The notes: generated by a model from the letters alone, not told the origin. DNA of 64,000 nt from Prorocentrum cordatum (GCA_963575745.1 CAUYUJ010021657.1:23501-87500); one strand, 5' to 3'; shown: positions 22,767 to 32,765, numbered from the stretch's first letter. Translations and numbers: made by a program.

Positions 22767-23759
22767 ATGAAGTCGGCGAAGGAGCTGCTGGCGGAGACCA
22801 AGAAGGAGGCCCAGAAGGAGCTCCCGGACGCAAAGGCGGCCCGGACTAAGGGCCCGGAGGCGGCGACGCTCGGGACCGGCAGCGCCGGGAGCAGCAGCCA
22901 TGCCGCCGAGGACCACCAGGCCATGGTCACCATGGTCCGCGATTATCTCATCCACAAGAATAGCAAACAATTTGTTGCCATCCTCAGGGGCGATGACATG
23001 AAATAATCCATCAAAACCATGAAGGACACTTGGCACAAGAAATAGAAGGAGTTCAAAACGGTCAAGGCCGAATATGAGAAGAGTGAGAAGTCCGGTTCGG
23101 CCCCGGAGTTTGAATACTCGTATAATAAGATCTTCATGCTTGCTTGCTTCATGGATGTTATTAAAGATAACCTCGACAAGCGCATTGCCGACTGCATAGT
23201 GGACGCAGAAGGCGACAACCTCAAGGCGAGGCTCATCTCGCTCCGCGACGTTGTCCAAACCGCGGAGAACCTGCCCGCGGACGTCGTGGACGTGTCGGTG
23301 GGCATGTTCGCCTCGAAGCACGCCACGCCGATGGCGGACCAGCCGTGGATGTGGACGCTGACGCTCACGGACCTGGCTGGCGACCCCTTCAAGCAGATGC
23401 TGCTCAAGGGCAAGCCGCTGCTCACCAGGGATGGCCCCATCGAGGTGGCCCTCCGGCGCCAGTGCGCCACGAACAACGAGGAGGAACTATGGGACTACGT
23501 GAAGAAGCAGCCCAGGCCGGCCTCCTCCGGGGGCAAGGGCAAGGGCAAGGGCAAGGCCCCAGGCAGCAGTGAAGCATGTGGCGTGGCCCCGGGGTGCCAA
23601 GGGCGTAGGCCTCCCCCAGGGCCTCAACGACGCGGGGCGCCCTCGCGAGCTCAGTGCTCGTTTTTTTCGGCCCGGTGCTGGACGTGGCGGGGGCGTCGTC
23701 CTGTCTTCGTTCATGATCTCGCACACGGCAGGGCAGACGCCGCAGGCCACGAGCTCTAA
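22767..23759 (+). pseudogene. Unknown dinoflagellate-type protein with two in-frame stops
   Basis: From ATG 22767 the frame gives a Lys/Glu/Ala-rich N-terminus, then stops at TAA 23004-23006 and TAG 23043-23045, yet continues in the same frame with clean coding texture (YNKIFMLACFMDVIKDNLD, about 23112-23170; DQPWMWTLTLTDLAGDPF, about 23337-23390). It ends in a (GKGK)n basic tail near 23535-23560; the sequence beyond to 23759 looks like junk or intron. It is soluble and helical, with no signal peptide and no known domain. Two point changes would explain the stops, so I call it a pseudogene, though RNA editing exists in dinoflagellates. It resembles the minus-strand A-E proteins in style only. 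Confidence 0.5.
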
Positions 23760-23863
23760 TTCATTTCTTGCATGTCCCCATGGACGGAGCACAGATGACC
23801 AGAGGATCGGGCTCATGTTTTATGATCGACATCTACATGTATTTTGTCGTAAGTGTTTGCTCC

Positions 23864-24236
23864 ATCACGGTCTTTGAGCAGTACCTTCAGTGCAACACAG
23901 ACGGCTTCATGATCGACGTATGCATTGTGTTATAATTATTGTATCATCATGGTATTTGAGCATTACCTCCGGTGCAACATCAACGGCTCCAGGATCGACG
24001 TATGCACGTTGTCATTATTCTTGTATCAGCATGGTCTTTGAGCATTACCTCTGGTGCAACATCAACGGCTCCAGGATCGACGTATGCATTGTGTGATAAT
24101 TTCGCATCATTAGGGCTATCGAGCGGCACCTCTGGGGCGACATCAACGGCTTCATGATCGACATATACATGCACATTGTCACAATTTGTTGCATCATCAC
24201 GATTATTTGAACAGTACCTCGGGTGCAACACCATCC
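23864..24236 (+). repeat. Minisatellite, about 4.5 units of about 82 bp
   Basis: Each unit has CAT-A-GGT-TTTGAGCA(T/G)TACC, then GTGCAACATCAACGGCTCC, then ATCGACGTATGCA. Unit starts are near 23864, 23945, 24030, 24106 and 24192. The middle two are most alike, the outer ones worn. Confidence 0.85.
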
Positions 24237-25389
24237 ACAACCCCAGACGTACAACCCAATCAATTACGACGAGCCGACACTCTCCGAATACCTCAATACC
24301 ATACACGAGCACCAGCAGTAGTACTCTCGTTATTTAGCAGCAGTGCAATCTCTCACACACTTACAGCAGCGACCAAGCAAGGCACCACCAACCACCCACC
24401 CGAAGTACCCTACGGCACCACAAACGCGGAGTAACAACACAGAGCTAGAGCCAGACAAGGCGACCGAACCACGATACTTCAACGCCCCATGCCCTACATG
24501 GGAGCCCGCTGGGACATCCATGGGGCAGGGGCATACGTTTGGTTCGAGTAATTCCATTGACTCAGTACCGAGCGGTTGCCCGAGATACTATACAGACACT
24601 GAGACAAAGCATTCATCGTATATGTGATCGGGGGGGAATGTATTTTTGCGGCGGGGGAGTCCGACTCTGATCACTAGGACGTGTGCCCGGCAACTCCTGT
24701 TATGATTAATCACGGCTTCCCTTAATACACACAATCCCCTCTACGGGTCTCTCTGCATGGGCCCGTCCCGATGACACGAGGACCCCATGTCAACCGTGGC
24801 GGTGCGTACCAGTAGGCGTCACGTTCTATGTTCTCTCTGCCAATTCTCTCTTTGATGCTCTACTCATTCTGTGGGAGTGGAGATGGAGGAGATTTTGGCG
24901 AGGGTGTTGTAGAGCTCACAAGCTGGTATGTTCATCGCCAGTGCCACCCGAGCATGGAAGTCAAGGTGCTTCGCCCGTTCCACGCTCGCCAATTACTGGC
25001 AACCCCACACCGCCATGCCCCCCGACTTCCTTCTGCATTCATATTTTCAATTAGCTCTACCTTTCTGCTCTTACGTTTGCACGACCACGCGATCTGAATA
25101 TCCGCATGCCCGAACCTGAACACCTACATTCAACCGTGTTCGTAGCTACTCTCACAGCCTCGCTCGAGGCTGCTCCCGGTGCTCCCTCAGGGGCGAGCGT
25201 ACTCATTTTACTATCAACGCGCGTCCTTCTTCCAGACCTACTCCCACAATTGCTACGGAGGCGGTGAAGGTGAGCCCCTCCATCGAGGAACCGAAGAGCG
25301 GGCCTACCGCTGGCGAGCGGAAGGCCTGAAAGGGCCAGGGGGACATGTTCCCATCCACTACCTTGCTTTACCAAAGGCTGCCCTTTACT
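24237..25389. other. No gene seen
   Basis: 24237-24480 is again A/C-skewed. 24480-24540 resembles the motif at 11650-11780. 24600-25389 is mixed-composition DNA with no convincing frame. It ends exactly where the YR retrotransposon begins. Confidence 0.4.
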
Positions 25390-25575
25390 AAAGCCTCAAC
25401 CCTTCTATTCCTGACATTCGCCCCTCTCTTTCCGCTACGCTGCAATCGGAGAGACATCTAAAAGACCTGCTGTGCATCTGGGGCCTGTCTGCCGCTGAAG
25501 ATGGATGCGGCTGGCAGGTACAAGAAAGACAGAGCCTCTCTAGAGGCTCGGACTGGCACGGCAGACTCAGTAACC
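25390..25575 (-). repeat. Split direct repeat B2 (element 3' end)
   Basis: 186 bp starting AAAGCCTCAACCCTTCTATT on the plus strand, equal to 25643-25828 except for A in place of G at 25437. It marks the 3' boundary of the element on the minus strand. Confidence 0.93.
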
Positions 25576-25597
25576 AAGGCGAGGGCTGGCCACGGGG

Positions 25598-25642
25598 GAG
25601 AGAAAGGACTGCGGAAAATGCGGGAGATCGGCTTTATGGACC
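25598..25642 (-). repeat. Split direct repeat A2
   Basis: 45 bp (plus strand from GAGAGAAAGGACTGCGG to GCTTTATGGACC) identical to A1 at 33180-33224 and directly abutting B1. Confidence 0.93.
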
Positions 25643-25828
25643 AAAGCCTCAACCCTTCTATTCCTGACATTCGCCCCTCTCTTTCCGCTGCGCTGCAATC
25701 GGAGAGACATCTAAAAGACCTGCTGTGCATCTGGGGCCTGTCTGCCGCTGAAGATGGATGCGGCTGGCAGGTACAAGAAAGACAGAGCCTCTCTAGAGGC
25801 TCGGACTGGCACGGCAGACTCAGTAACC
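25643..25828 (-). repeat. Split direct repeat B1
   Basis: First copy of the 186-bp repeat in element orientation, about 150 bp after the recombinase stop codon. Confidence 0.93.
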
Positions 25829-25980
25829 CGTCACCCCATTCTTCGCAGCAATGCTGCGCTCCCGGCTCAGCTCCGACACGATCAGGAAGAACGAACTGAA
25901 AACGACAACGAACAAGTGCGAGACCAGGCGGATGACCACCGACTCTTGGAAGCCCACAGTGACCTGGATGAAAGAGAGGA

Positions 25981-27075
25981 TCACGATGGGGGCCTCATGG
26001 AGCACCATATGGAAGGCCAAGACGAAGCAGGGATCCCGTCGCGAACCCACGTAACAGCCTGTGGCCACATCCAAGATACCTGAGAGCCCATCTGGAAGAT
26101 ACCCGTTCTGGTCGCCTCTGGAAGTTCGGACATATATGTAGTAGAGACCAGTTCCTGGAGGTAGATGAGCATGACTTTCTGAGACATCCAACGACCCCTA
26201 TTTTGGACGAGATGCGGATCATCCGTCTCCAAGAAGAGCTGGGTGGCGCCACCCGCACGGAGAGAAGCAAGATCGAGAGCTCCTCGGCATTTCCCCCCTA
26301 GGTTGAGAGGGAGCCGCAACTCCCGACACAGGCTGTTGAACCGCTTCCTGAAGGTCTGGCCGCTCATCGGCCACAGCATCGCATCAGGAGGTGCGGCGCC
26401 GAAGATGCAGTCCAGCATCTCGACGATGTCGGGCGGCTCGACTCGGGCGCTCTGGACCTTGGCCCCAAGCGTGGCCGTCTTCGGGAGTTGGATGGTGAAG
26501 AGTGCGTACGGCCTCTCGAAAAGGATGTCACGTGGCAGTACGAGCTGGGCACGCTTCGCCAGCAGAAACTCGCTCGGGCGCATGATGCCAGCAAACCCCG
26601 CAGCGAGCAGCACCGCGATCCGAGGCCACCCCCACAGGAGGCAGAGGCCTGTCAAGGCCTTGAGGACCACCAGCGGCATAGCAATGTGGTGGTTCCCTGG
26701 TTCGAGGGCAATCCACTGGTAACCCAGGTCCCACGCAGCTCCGAGGAGCTTCCTGAGCTCCGGCGCCCGAGAGGCCACGGCGTTCACGGTGTCGGCGAAC
26801 CTGCTGTAGGGGGCCTCCTCGCGCCACAGATACTGGCCAAACTCAACCAGAACTCCGTTGATGATGCGAGGGTCCCCCATTGTCTGCTCCAGCAAGCTCC
26901 CAAGACAAGGATAGCCAGCAATCTCCACTAACCAATGGTCAAATTCAGTAAGTAACTTTTCTCTGGAACGGCGAGTGGCCGCGCGAATCGGACGCCCTGA
27001 AGGCAAAGGAACTGCACGACGATTAGCAAACTCTGGATCATGTTTAGCGAGACGAGACCTTCCAAAATCTGGCAT
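25981..27075 (-). CDS. Tyrosine recombinase (YR) of the retrotransposon
   Basis: A 364-residue frame from ATG 27075 (open back to 27171, but with no earlier ATG) to TGA 25981. It is an N-terminal helical DNA-binding part followed by a tyrosine recombinase catalytic part. Motifs: GIMRPSEFL (about 26560-26590) with the first Arg, SLRAGGATQLF (about 26235-26270) with the second Arg, GRWMSQKVML (about 26165-26200), and IYLQEL (about 26150-26168) with the likely nucleophile Tyr. The usual HxxR His is replaced (LxxR), as is common in retroelement YRs. It would join the circular cDNA to the genome. Its frame does not overlap pol: the frames are separated by 19 bases, so it needs re-initiation, an intron or its own message. 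Confidence 0.85.
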   Translation of the reverse strand: MPDFGRSRLAKHDPEFANRRAVPLPSGRPIRAATRRSREKLLTEFDHWLVEIAGYPCLGSLLEQTMGDPRIINGVLVEFGQYLWREEAPYSRFADTVNAVASRAPELRKLLGAAWDLGYQWIALEPGNHHIAMPLVVLKALTGLCLLWGWPRIAVLLAAGFAGIMRPSEFLLAKRAQLVLPRDILFERPYALFTIQLPKTATLGAKVQSARVEPPDIVEMLDCIFGAAPPDAMLWPMSGQTFRKRFNSLCRELRLPLNLGGKCRGALDLASLRAGGATQLFLETDDPHLVQNRGRWMSQKVMLIYLQELVSTTYMSELPEATRTGIFQMGSQVSWMWPQAVTWVRDGIPASSWPSIWCSMRPPS

Positions 27076-27190
27076 AGCGGGGCTGGGGAGACCTCCTGCT
27101 GGCTCACAAGTAGTCGCAACCAGAAACACGAAGAGGATACCAGTTCTGCTCCAAAATGGTGCACCCGCCAGCTATACGTACGTGCAGGTG

Positions 27191-30100
27191 TCAGTGATGC
27201 AAGAGCCCTGCACGATGAAACACAGGAGCGAATTCACTCTTCTCTGACTTCACTGGGACGCGAGCCACTCCAGTGGCCGTCCAGCGGCCTCCGCCCGAGC
27301 CTTGCCCAGGCACCCCGCAGAGGGCGGGAGCAGGAGCCAGGCGACGACCCTCGGCAAGGGCGGTCCGCAGCGCTCGAAGTCCGCTGCTCCCCAGCAGCAG
27401 GCAGACGAGCCGCGGCCACGCAGCGCAGGCCTTGGCTGTGGGTAGCCGCGTGAGCAGCCAGTCCAGCAGGTCCGCGTGCTCCAGCCAGTCAGGCCTCGGG
27501 CGGCATGCTGCGCGGACCGCCTGGTGCCGCGTCGGGTCGTCTGCAACGTTGAGCCGCGAAGGGGCGAAGGAGTAGGAGGGGTAGAGGGACCCGGCGATCT
27601 GCAGGGCGCAGGACTTCTCCAGAGGACGCGCCAACGCCCTGCTCGAGGACCGTCCCTTGGCCTGAGAGCACAACGTGACTCTGGAATCAATAAGCGCAGC
27701 GAACCTACGATCTCCACCATTACGAACAAGACCCTCCAAGAGATTCACCACGACATTCGACTCCAAGATGTTAATGTGCCCCGGGGACCTCCAAGCCCAT
27801 CTCCTGAGCTCCTCCCAAGACCCCGACATCAGCAGCTCGTTGATCACAAGCCGCTCGGAGCCCACTGGGGGCCGCATAGTATCGCCTACCTCGCGACGCC
27901 GTCTGATAGCCTCCAGGTACCGAGCTCCCAATGCCACGACGACCCCACGGGTATATGTAGCAGTATATTTGGTAGCCGCTCCCTCGATAATCGTGTGCGT
28001 GTGGGCGCGGTGGCGCCGTGTGTTAGGACAGCGCGCCGCCATTTCGGTGAACTCGGGGAAGCCTGCGGTCATCCAGCGGAATTCCTTGCGGTAGACGACG
28101 ACTCCATCGAGGGAAGGGTCATGGTAGGCACAAGAGGCAAACCAGGTCTCGGCGGCTCCAAGCTCCAAGAGGCGAGACCACTCCCGCGGCCAAGCCATCT
28201 TAGACAGCCGAGGCTGCTCCAGCCCACCAGGAGCCTCTACGCGGAGCCCTACCAACATCAGTAGCATACAGCGGAAGGCCAGTAGATTGCCCAAGCGCGT
28301 CTTGGGATCCGTGCGATTGAACCCGACAGGCTGACGGTAGGAACGGACAGCGGGGTGAGCGGCAGGCGAGAACGTTGTACACGGAGGCTCTGCGGCAAAG
28401 GTAAGGATGCGGCCCTCATACAGCATCCACACCGCCCATTCCATCAGACGACGCGACGATAGGTCATAGTGCCGAGAGTACGATATGTCAATGACAGGGC
28501 CGACAAGGACACCCTGGGACGCGAGGTACCGAGTGAGGACACCAGAGCCGCCGGCAAACTCAATGAAGTCGAAGACCATGGCGATCCCGCGGCGGACGTA
28601 CGTGGGGAGATCCGACTTGACGCACTGCGCGCTCTCCATGCTGTGCGGGAGCGCGCCGGCGCTCCGTGGGACTCCACAGGCCCGGCTATCCAGTCGGGAA
28701 TACCCACCTCGGCGTTCACCACAGCGCCAAACGGCCGACGACAGCGCGGGCGAGACTTCTAATGTACAGATGGCCCCAAAGGAAGGAGAGGCGTCGGTAG
28801 CATAGATTACGTCACTGAAGGGGGCGGTTAGGTCCGTCTCCGCGGCGATCGACAACACAGAGGCCAAGCTGAGCTCGTCCTTGACAGCACGAGGGATAAT
28901 GTGATCAATGGTGCGGTCCTGGGCAACGAAGCTGTATACGTGGTTGAGGCAGACGAATAGGGGTCGACGGTAGGCGAACACTGCACCCAAGGACCCCACC
29001 AGAGTATCCACCAGCGCCACAGGAGCTCGAGGAAGCTGAGCTGCCCGAAGACAGAGCTCCGCCAACGGCAGTCGCCGCTCGACGGGCGCACCAACTGGTA
29101 CGTACCCTTGATCTACCATCCGAGCTGAGGAGTCGACCCCAGCGCCAACGACCACGAAGCGCTCGGCGTCCCTGACCTCCTTAGAGGAGCTGCCTGATAA
29201 CGAGTAGTCTACGTAGGCCAGGCGCCCAGCACGATCGAACAACTCCAAATCTCGACGAGACTCGCCTGGAGGATAAGCGTGACGCCCAATAACAAGGTAG
29301 TCGTCGATACACAGGCCTTCCACCACGTCACCACGGGGGAAGGGCGCACGACCATCTATGAAGTTCTCGGGCGCAAGCAGGCCGTAGCTCCTGAGAAGAT
29401 TGAGGTGGCCGCCCTGAGTCACGTCGACGGCAGTGTGGTCCCCCATGGGATTGGAAGCCAGAGTGCCGTGTACGAGCCCCGAGCCACGTGGACCAGCATC
29501 AGGTCCAGATGCTTCCAGAAGAAATCGGTCTCCCTGAAAGGCACGACGACCCAGACGACCTGGGCGGCCCCCTGCAGCAGCAGAATGAAAACGATCAGGA
29601 TCGACACCAAGGGACTTGTGAAGTTGGTCTATAGGCAAGGCTGGGCCCAGGACGTTAGTGGCGGCGCGCTCAGGTGTGACGTGCTCCTGATAGAACATAT
29701 CCCGACGGTCCGTAGACGAGCCCCGTAGACATTCAGAACCCCGAACAACACTAAGTTCACAGAGCCGAGCACCTGCAGCAAGGTGAGAGGCGGGTCCTCC
29801 CACGATCTTCCCCTCCTGGCCGTTCGGTCCCCTCCGGTCGATGATCAACCGGTCCCGCGAGGCGTTCTTCCACACGTTGAACGGGTTACACTGCTCATGG
29901 GCCGCCACAGGGCCTTCGGTGAACCCAAGGAGCCCTGCCTTGTCCAGCTTCTGGAAGAAGGCCAACTGCTGGGCCCGGGGGAGCTTGCTGGCGTCCCCCC
30001 ACTGGCACGACGACGGGTCAACCCGACTAGCACGCAGGACCCCCGGCTCGTCGAAGGCAAGCGACAGCGGAGGCTCCAAGAAATCCCCGATGGACCAGTG

Positions 30101-30889
30101 AGCGAGAGGGCCCTCAAGGACCAGACGTTCAGGACAGAGAGGGGCGTAGGCTCCGGGGACAGGGTGAACTCGACGGGGGCCCTGAAGTCCGTACGGATTA
30201 ACAGCTCTGAGATGATCTGAAAGCGCACGTGCATAACTGTCATAGGCATCTGACTGTTCAACGTCCAATTCACCGACACTGTGAGAGGTCAATTCTCCAT
30301 GCTCCTGAAAGGCACCAATAGCATCGCTAAAAAAATGTGAAGTAGAATCGGCTTTACGACCAGCGAAGAGTGGGTAGGGGTTAATTCCATCACGACACCA
30401 GCTCCAACATATCAAACGCAGACGGTCCAGGCAAGCTTTTTGCACAGAGGACGCTGGTGACCGAAGGAAGGAAAGGTCACGCGGCCGAGGCGGCCGCCCC
30501 TCGTAGACGTAGTTCAGCGCGCACACGAGGACGAGGAGCAGCTGCTCGACCTTCGCGTCGAGGTCAGCGTAGCCTCCCTCCCTGCGAGCCGCCCCTTGCA
30601 GCCCATCAACAGGAGGAAGAGGAAGTGGGAAGACTGGCGCGGTGCGCGATGCCCCAGCGAGCTGCCGCTGCTGAAGCTGCGCTGCAGCGCAAACGGAGGC
30701 TCCGATGTACGAAGAGAAGTTCGTCCTCAGAGCCCGCAAACGACGGAGTAAGGACCCGCTCCGCGAAAGCGGTGCGACCACTTCACCACGCTGCTGGTCA
30801 TGATGGCGAGGGTCGGCAGGTCCTGGCCAGAGGAGCCGTCCGTCAGGGGCTCCTCCTGAGTCCCCCTCTCGGTCAGGGGAGGCCCTCAT
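27191..30889 (-). CDS. Pol polyprotein: RT and RNase H split by a C5-methyltransferase-like domain
   Basis: 1232 residues from ATG 30889, whose ATGA overlaps the gag stop. Residues about 330-560 are reverse transcriptase: RLIIDRRGPN (about 347), DRRDMFYQEH (motif A), NPMGDHTAVDV (motif B), VEGLCIDDYLVIG (about 525, motif C). DVIYATDASPSFGA (about 695) is the first RNase H strand with catalytic Asp. Then comes a methyltransferase: FDFIEFAGGSG (about 775, SAM-binding motif I), EPPCTTFSP (about 833, PPC motif IV with the catalytic Cys of C5 methylases), GGLEQPRLSKMAW (about 893). RNase H resumes with HINILESN (about 1040, Glu), AALIDSRV (about 1068, Asp) and NVADDPTR (about 1115). All catalytic residues are present and the frame is intact. 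The methyltransferase may mark the element or host DNA; that is inference from family. Confidence 0.88.
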   Translation of the reverse strand: MRASPDREGDSGGAPDGRLLWPGPADPRHHDQQRGEVVAPLSRSGSLLRRLRALRTNFSSYIGASVCAAAQLQQRQLAGASRTAPVFPLPLPPVDGLQGAARREGGYADLDAKVEQLLLVLVCALNYVYEGRPPRPRDLSFLRSPASSVQKACLDRLRLICWSWCRDGINPYPLFAGRKADSTSHFFSDAIGAFQEHGELTSHSVGELDVEQSDAYDSYARALSDHLRAVNPYGLQGPRRVHPVPGAYAPLCPERLVLEGPLAHWSIGDFLEPPLSLAFDEPGVLRASRVDPSSCQWGDASKLPRAQQLAFFQKLDKAGLLGFTEGPVAAHEQCNPFNVWKNASRDRLIIDRRGPNGQEGKIVGGPASHLAAGARLCELSVVRGSECLRGSSTDRRDMFYQEHVTPERAATNVLGPALPIDQLHKSLGVDPDRFHSAAAGGRPGRLGRRAFQGDRFLLEASGPDAGPRGSGLVHGTLASNPMGDHTAVDVTQGGHLNLLRSYGLLAPENFIDGRAPFPRGDVVEGLCIDDYLVIGRHAYPPGESRRDLELFDRAGRLAYVDYSLSGSSSKEVRDAERFVVVGAGVDSSARMVDQGYVPVGAPVERRLPLAELCLRAAQLPRAPVALVDTLVGSLGAVFAYRRPLFVCLNHVYSFVAQDRTIDHIIPRAVKDELSLASVLSIAAETDLTAPFSDVIYATDASPSFGAICTLEVSPALSSAVWRCGERRGGYSRLDSRACGVPRSAGALPHSMESAQCVKSDLPTYVRRGIAMVFDFIEFAGGSGVLTRYLASQGVLVGPVIDISYSRHYDLSSRRLMEWAVWMLYEGRILTFAAEPPCTTFSPAAHPAVRSYRQPVGFNRTDPKTRLGNLLAFRCMLLMLVGLRVEAPGGLEQPRLSKMAWPREWSRLLELGAAETWFASCAYHDPSLDGVVVYRKEFRWMTAGFPEFTEMAARCPNTRRHRAHTHTIIEGAATKYTATYTRGVVVALGARYLEAIRRRREVGDTMRPPVGSERLVINELLMSGSWEELRRWAWRSPGHINILESNVVVNLLEGLVRNGGDRRFAALIDSRVTLCSQAKGRSSSRALARPLEKSCALQIAGSLYPSYSFAPSRLNVADDPTRHQAVRAACRPRPDWLEHADLLDWLLTRLPTAKACAAWPRLVCLLLGSSGLRALRTALAEGRRLAPAPALCGVPGQGSGGGRWTATGVARVPVKSEKSEFAPVFHRAGLLHH
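30886..30889 (-). promoter_or_regulatory. ATGA start-stop overlap (gag/pol)
   Basis: The minus strand reads ATGA: ATG (30889-30887) opens pol in the -1 frame and TGA (30888-30886) closes gag. Termination-reinitiation is the simplest reading; a -1 frameshift upstream is the alternative since the pol frame is open across gag. Confidence 0.75.
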
Positions 30890-32763
30890 GCCGGCGATGC
30901 CGGCTTCGGCCTCCTGCGGGGCGGCCGCGGCTTGGCGCCGGCCTCCGCGGCCCCGCCTCCGGGGCCGATCACACCGGCGCCTTCGGGCTGCGGCTGCTCG
31001 GGGGCCCCGCGGGCTCTGGGCACCGGCGTCCGCCCCTGAGGCCGCTGCAGCTCGCTCCTCCTGGTCTCCAGCAGGTCCAGCTCCCGCAGGTAGGCGAGGT
31101 TCACCGTGGACCAGCGCGGGTTCGCCAGCGAGCTGAACTGTCGTGTCCCCACTGCGGACTGCCCGCCCCTCGCAAACAGCGAGGCGGGCGGGTCGCGCTC
31201 GAACTGGTACAGCCACATCATGTCGAGCCTGCCTCCGTCGATCCTGGCCTGGTCCAGGCCCATCAGCAGCAGCGCGGCGGAGTCCGCCGCCTCCGCGATC
31301 TGATTCATCCACAGGCGGTCCACGATGTCCGCCACCTGCCACGCGATCAGGGCGAGGTCCCGCACCGTGTTGGGACTGCCTGGCGTGAACTCCGACCACC
31401 CGCCCGTCCTCTCGAGCCATAGGCGGGGCTCGGGAGGGTCGTAGGCGACGCCCCGGGGCTGGCGCGAGGAGCGGCCCTGTGCGGCCATGGCCTCCATCAA
31501 CGACCTGGAGAAGCTGCCGGGCGAGGTTCGCCTCGCCGCGATGAGCGCCTCGCGGTGGGCCGTGCCTCGCACGCCGGCGCCGATGTTGCCTCCCCCGAGG
31601 CCCATGAGGTCGTCGTTGCCTCCGGCACCGCCTTCCTCGCCGCGCTGGCTGAAGGCTCGGGCAGCTCCCATCAGCGCGGCCGCGAAGCGCTCCATCTCCG
31701 TGCCGCCCCCGGCCGCGTCGTCCTCGCCCTCCCCGGCGAAGTCCTCGCCAGTCCCCGGGAAAGCCCCTGCGGGCGCGGCCGTAGTCCGAAGGCCACGCAG
31801 CTCGGGTCCAGGGGGGGCTCCGTGACGACCCAGGACGGCCTGCCAGGCAGCCGGCGGCTCGAAGTCCGCGGCTCCGCTGCGTGAGGGCGGCCCTGGTGGC
31901 GGCGCTGGGCGGCCGAAGGCCGACGGCGCTGGCGGAGGGGCGACCCCGAAGGCCGTAGGCGGAGAGCGCCCCGCGAGAGCGCCTCCGCTCCCCAGCAGCG
32001 GAGCCGCAGCCACCTTCCCTGCTGCGGCGCGAGCCAGCGGCCCTCCTGGCGGGGCTGCCCGCGGGAGCGCGGGCTGCGGCGGGCGCTGCAGAGGAGGCGG
32101 CCTCCCAGCCCGCCGCGGCGGCGGCTCGAGGGGCCCGTCCGACTCCGCGAAGCCGTCCCGCAGCACGCCCGCCACCTCCGCTGCCTCCTCCTCGGCGGGC
32201 TGCTCGGAGGTCCTCCCGACAACCACCGCGGACTCGGCCTCCTCCTCTCCGGCTGTGAAGAACTCCGCAAAGGCCTCCTCGCCGAACTGCGAGCGGAAGG
32301 CCCGCGAGGACTCCTCCAGCACCGTCCGTCCATGCGGCCAGTGCCGCGCCCGCGGGGTGAAGTGCCGAAGGACCCGCTGAGCGTGCTGCACGTCCTCGTA
32401 GTACACGGCCTCCGGCACCAGCTCCGTCAGCACGCCCTCGTCGACGTCCACGAGGAGGATCTCGAACGACACGGTGGCCAGCGCACTGGCGGGGTTGGCC
32501 AGCCCTGCGCCTCGAACTCTGGCCCTGACGAAGGGTCCGAGGGCATGGTCCTCCTCCTGCTGGCTCGCAGCGAGCTCGGTCTCGAGGATGCTGCCCCCTG
32601 GGACCGCGAGCATGAGACCACCCCGACGCCGGCGTACCAGGGCAGCTGCGATCGCCACACCGTCTGGAGCGCCCTCCTCCTCTTCTCGAAGCCATATGAG
32701 ACGGCTGTAGGAGTCGGGCGCGTCGCTGATTGCAATCACACCATCGACGGTCCTGGCCTCCAT
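30886..32763 (-). CDS. Gag-like structural protein of the retrotransposon
   Basis: 625 residues from ATG 32763 to TGA 30886-30888. The start overlaps the upstream ORF stop in TAATG, and the stop overlaps the pol start in ATGA. N-terminal 190 residues are mixed and partly acidic; residues about 190-330 are Pro/Ala/Gly-rich and disordered; residues about 430-560 are helical (LIAWQVADIVDRLW, then LDMMWLYQFERD) and resemble the gag C-terminal part of the decayed element at 63.4-63.9 kb in position and pattern; the tail is basic (PRPPRRRPKP) and could bind RNA. No CCHC knuckle. It would package the element RNA in the cytoplasm. The function is inferred from position. Confidence 0.7.
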   Translation of the reverse strand: MEARTVDGVIAISDAPDSYSRLIWLREEEEGAPDGVAIAAALVRRRRGGLMLAVPGGSILETELAASQQEEDHALGPFVRARVRGAGLANPASALATVSFEILLVDVDEGVLTELVPEAVYYEDVQHAQRVLRHFTPRARHWPHGRTVLEESSRAFRSQFGEEAFAEFFTAGEEEAESAVVVGRTSEQPAEEEAAEVAGVLRDGFAESDGPLEPPPRRAGRPPPLQRPPQPALPRAAPPGGPLARAAAGKVAAAPLLGSGGALAGRSPPTAFGVAPPPAPSAFGRPAPPPGPPSRSGAADFEPPAAWQAVLGRHGAPPGPELRGLRTTAAPAGAFPGTGEDFAGEGEDDAAGGGTEMERFAAALMGAARAFSQRGEEGGAGGNDDLMGLGGGNIGAGVRGTAHREALIAARRTSPGSFSRSLMEAMAAQGRSSRQPRGVAYDPPEPRLWLERTGGWSEFTPGSPNTVRDLALIAWQVADIVDRLWMNQIAEAADSAALLLMGLDQARIDGGRLDMMWLYQFERDPPASLFARGGQSAVGTRQFSSLANPRWSTVNLAYLRELDLLETRRSELQRPQGRTPVPRARGAPEQPQPEGAGVIGPGGGAAEAGAKPRPPRRRPKPASPA

Positions 32764-32765
32764 TA
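32761..32765 (-). promoter_or_regulatory. TAATG stop-start overlap (ORF0/gag)
   Basis: The minus strand reads TAATG: TAA (32765-32763) closes ORF0 and ATG (32763-32761) opens gag. Such overlaps allow a terminating ribosome to restart. Confidence 0.75.

Noticed and set aside
24600-24830. Mixed stretch that at first looked like structured RNA
   Set aside because: No rRNA or tRNA signature (no B-box GGTTCGA-TCC with a paired stem) could be found.
29279-29728. 149-residue plus-strand frame in the YR element
   Set aside because: Antisense of the RT palm region; minus-strand motifs IDDY and PMGDH fix the coding strand.
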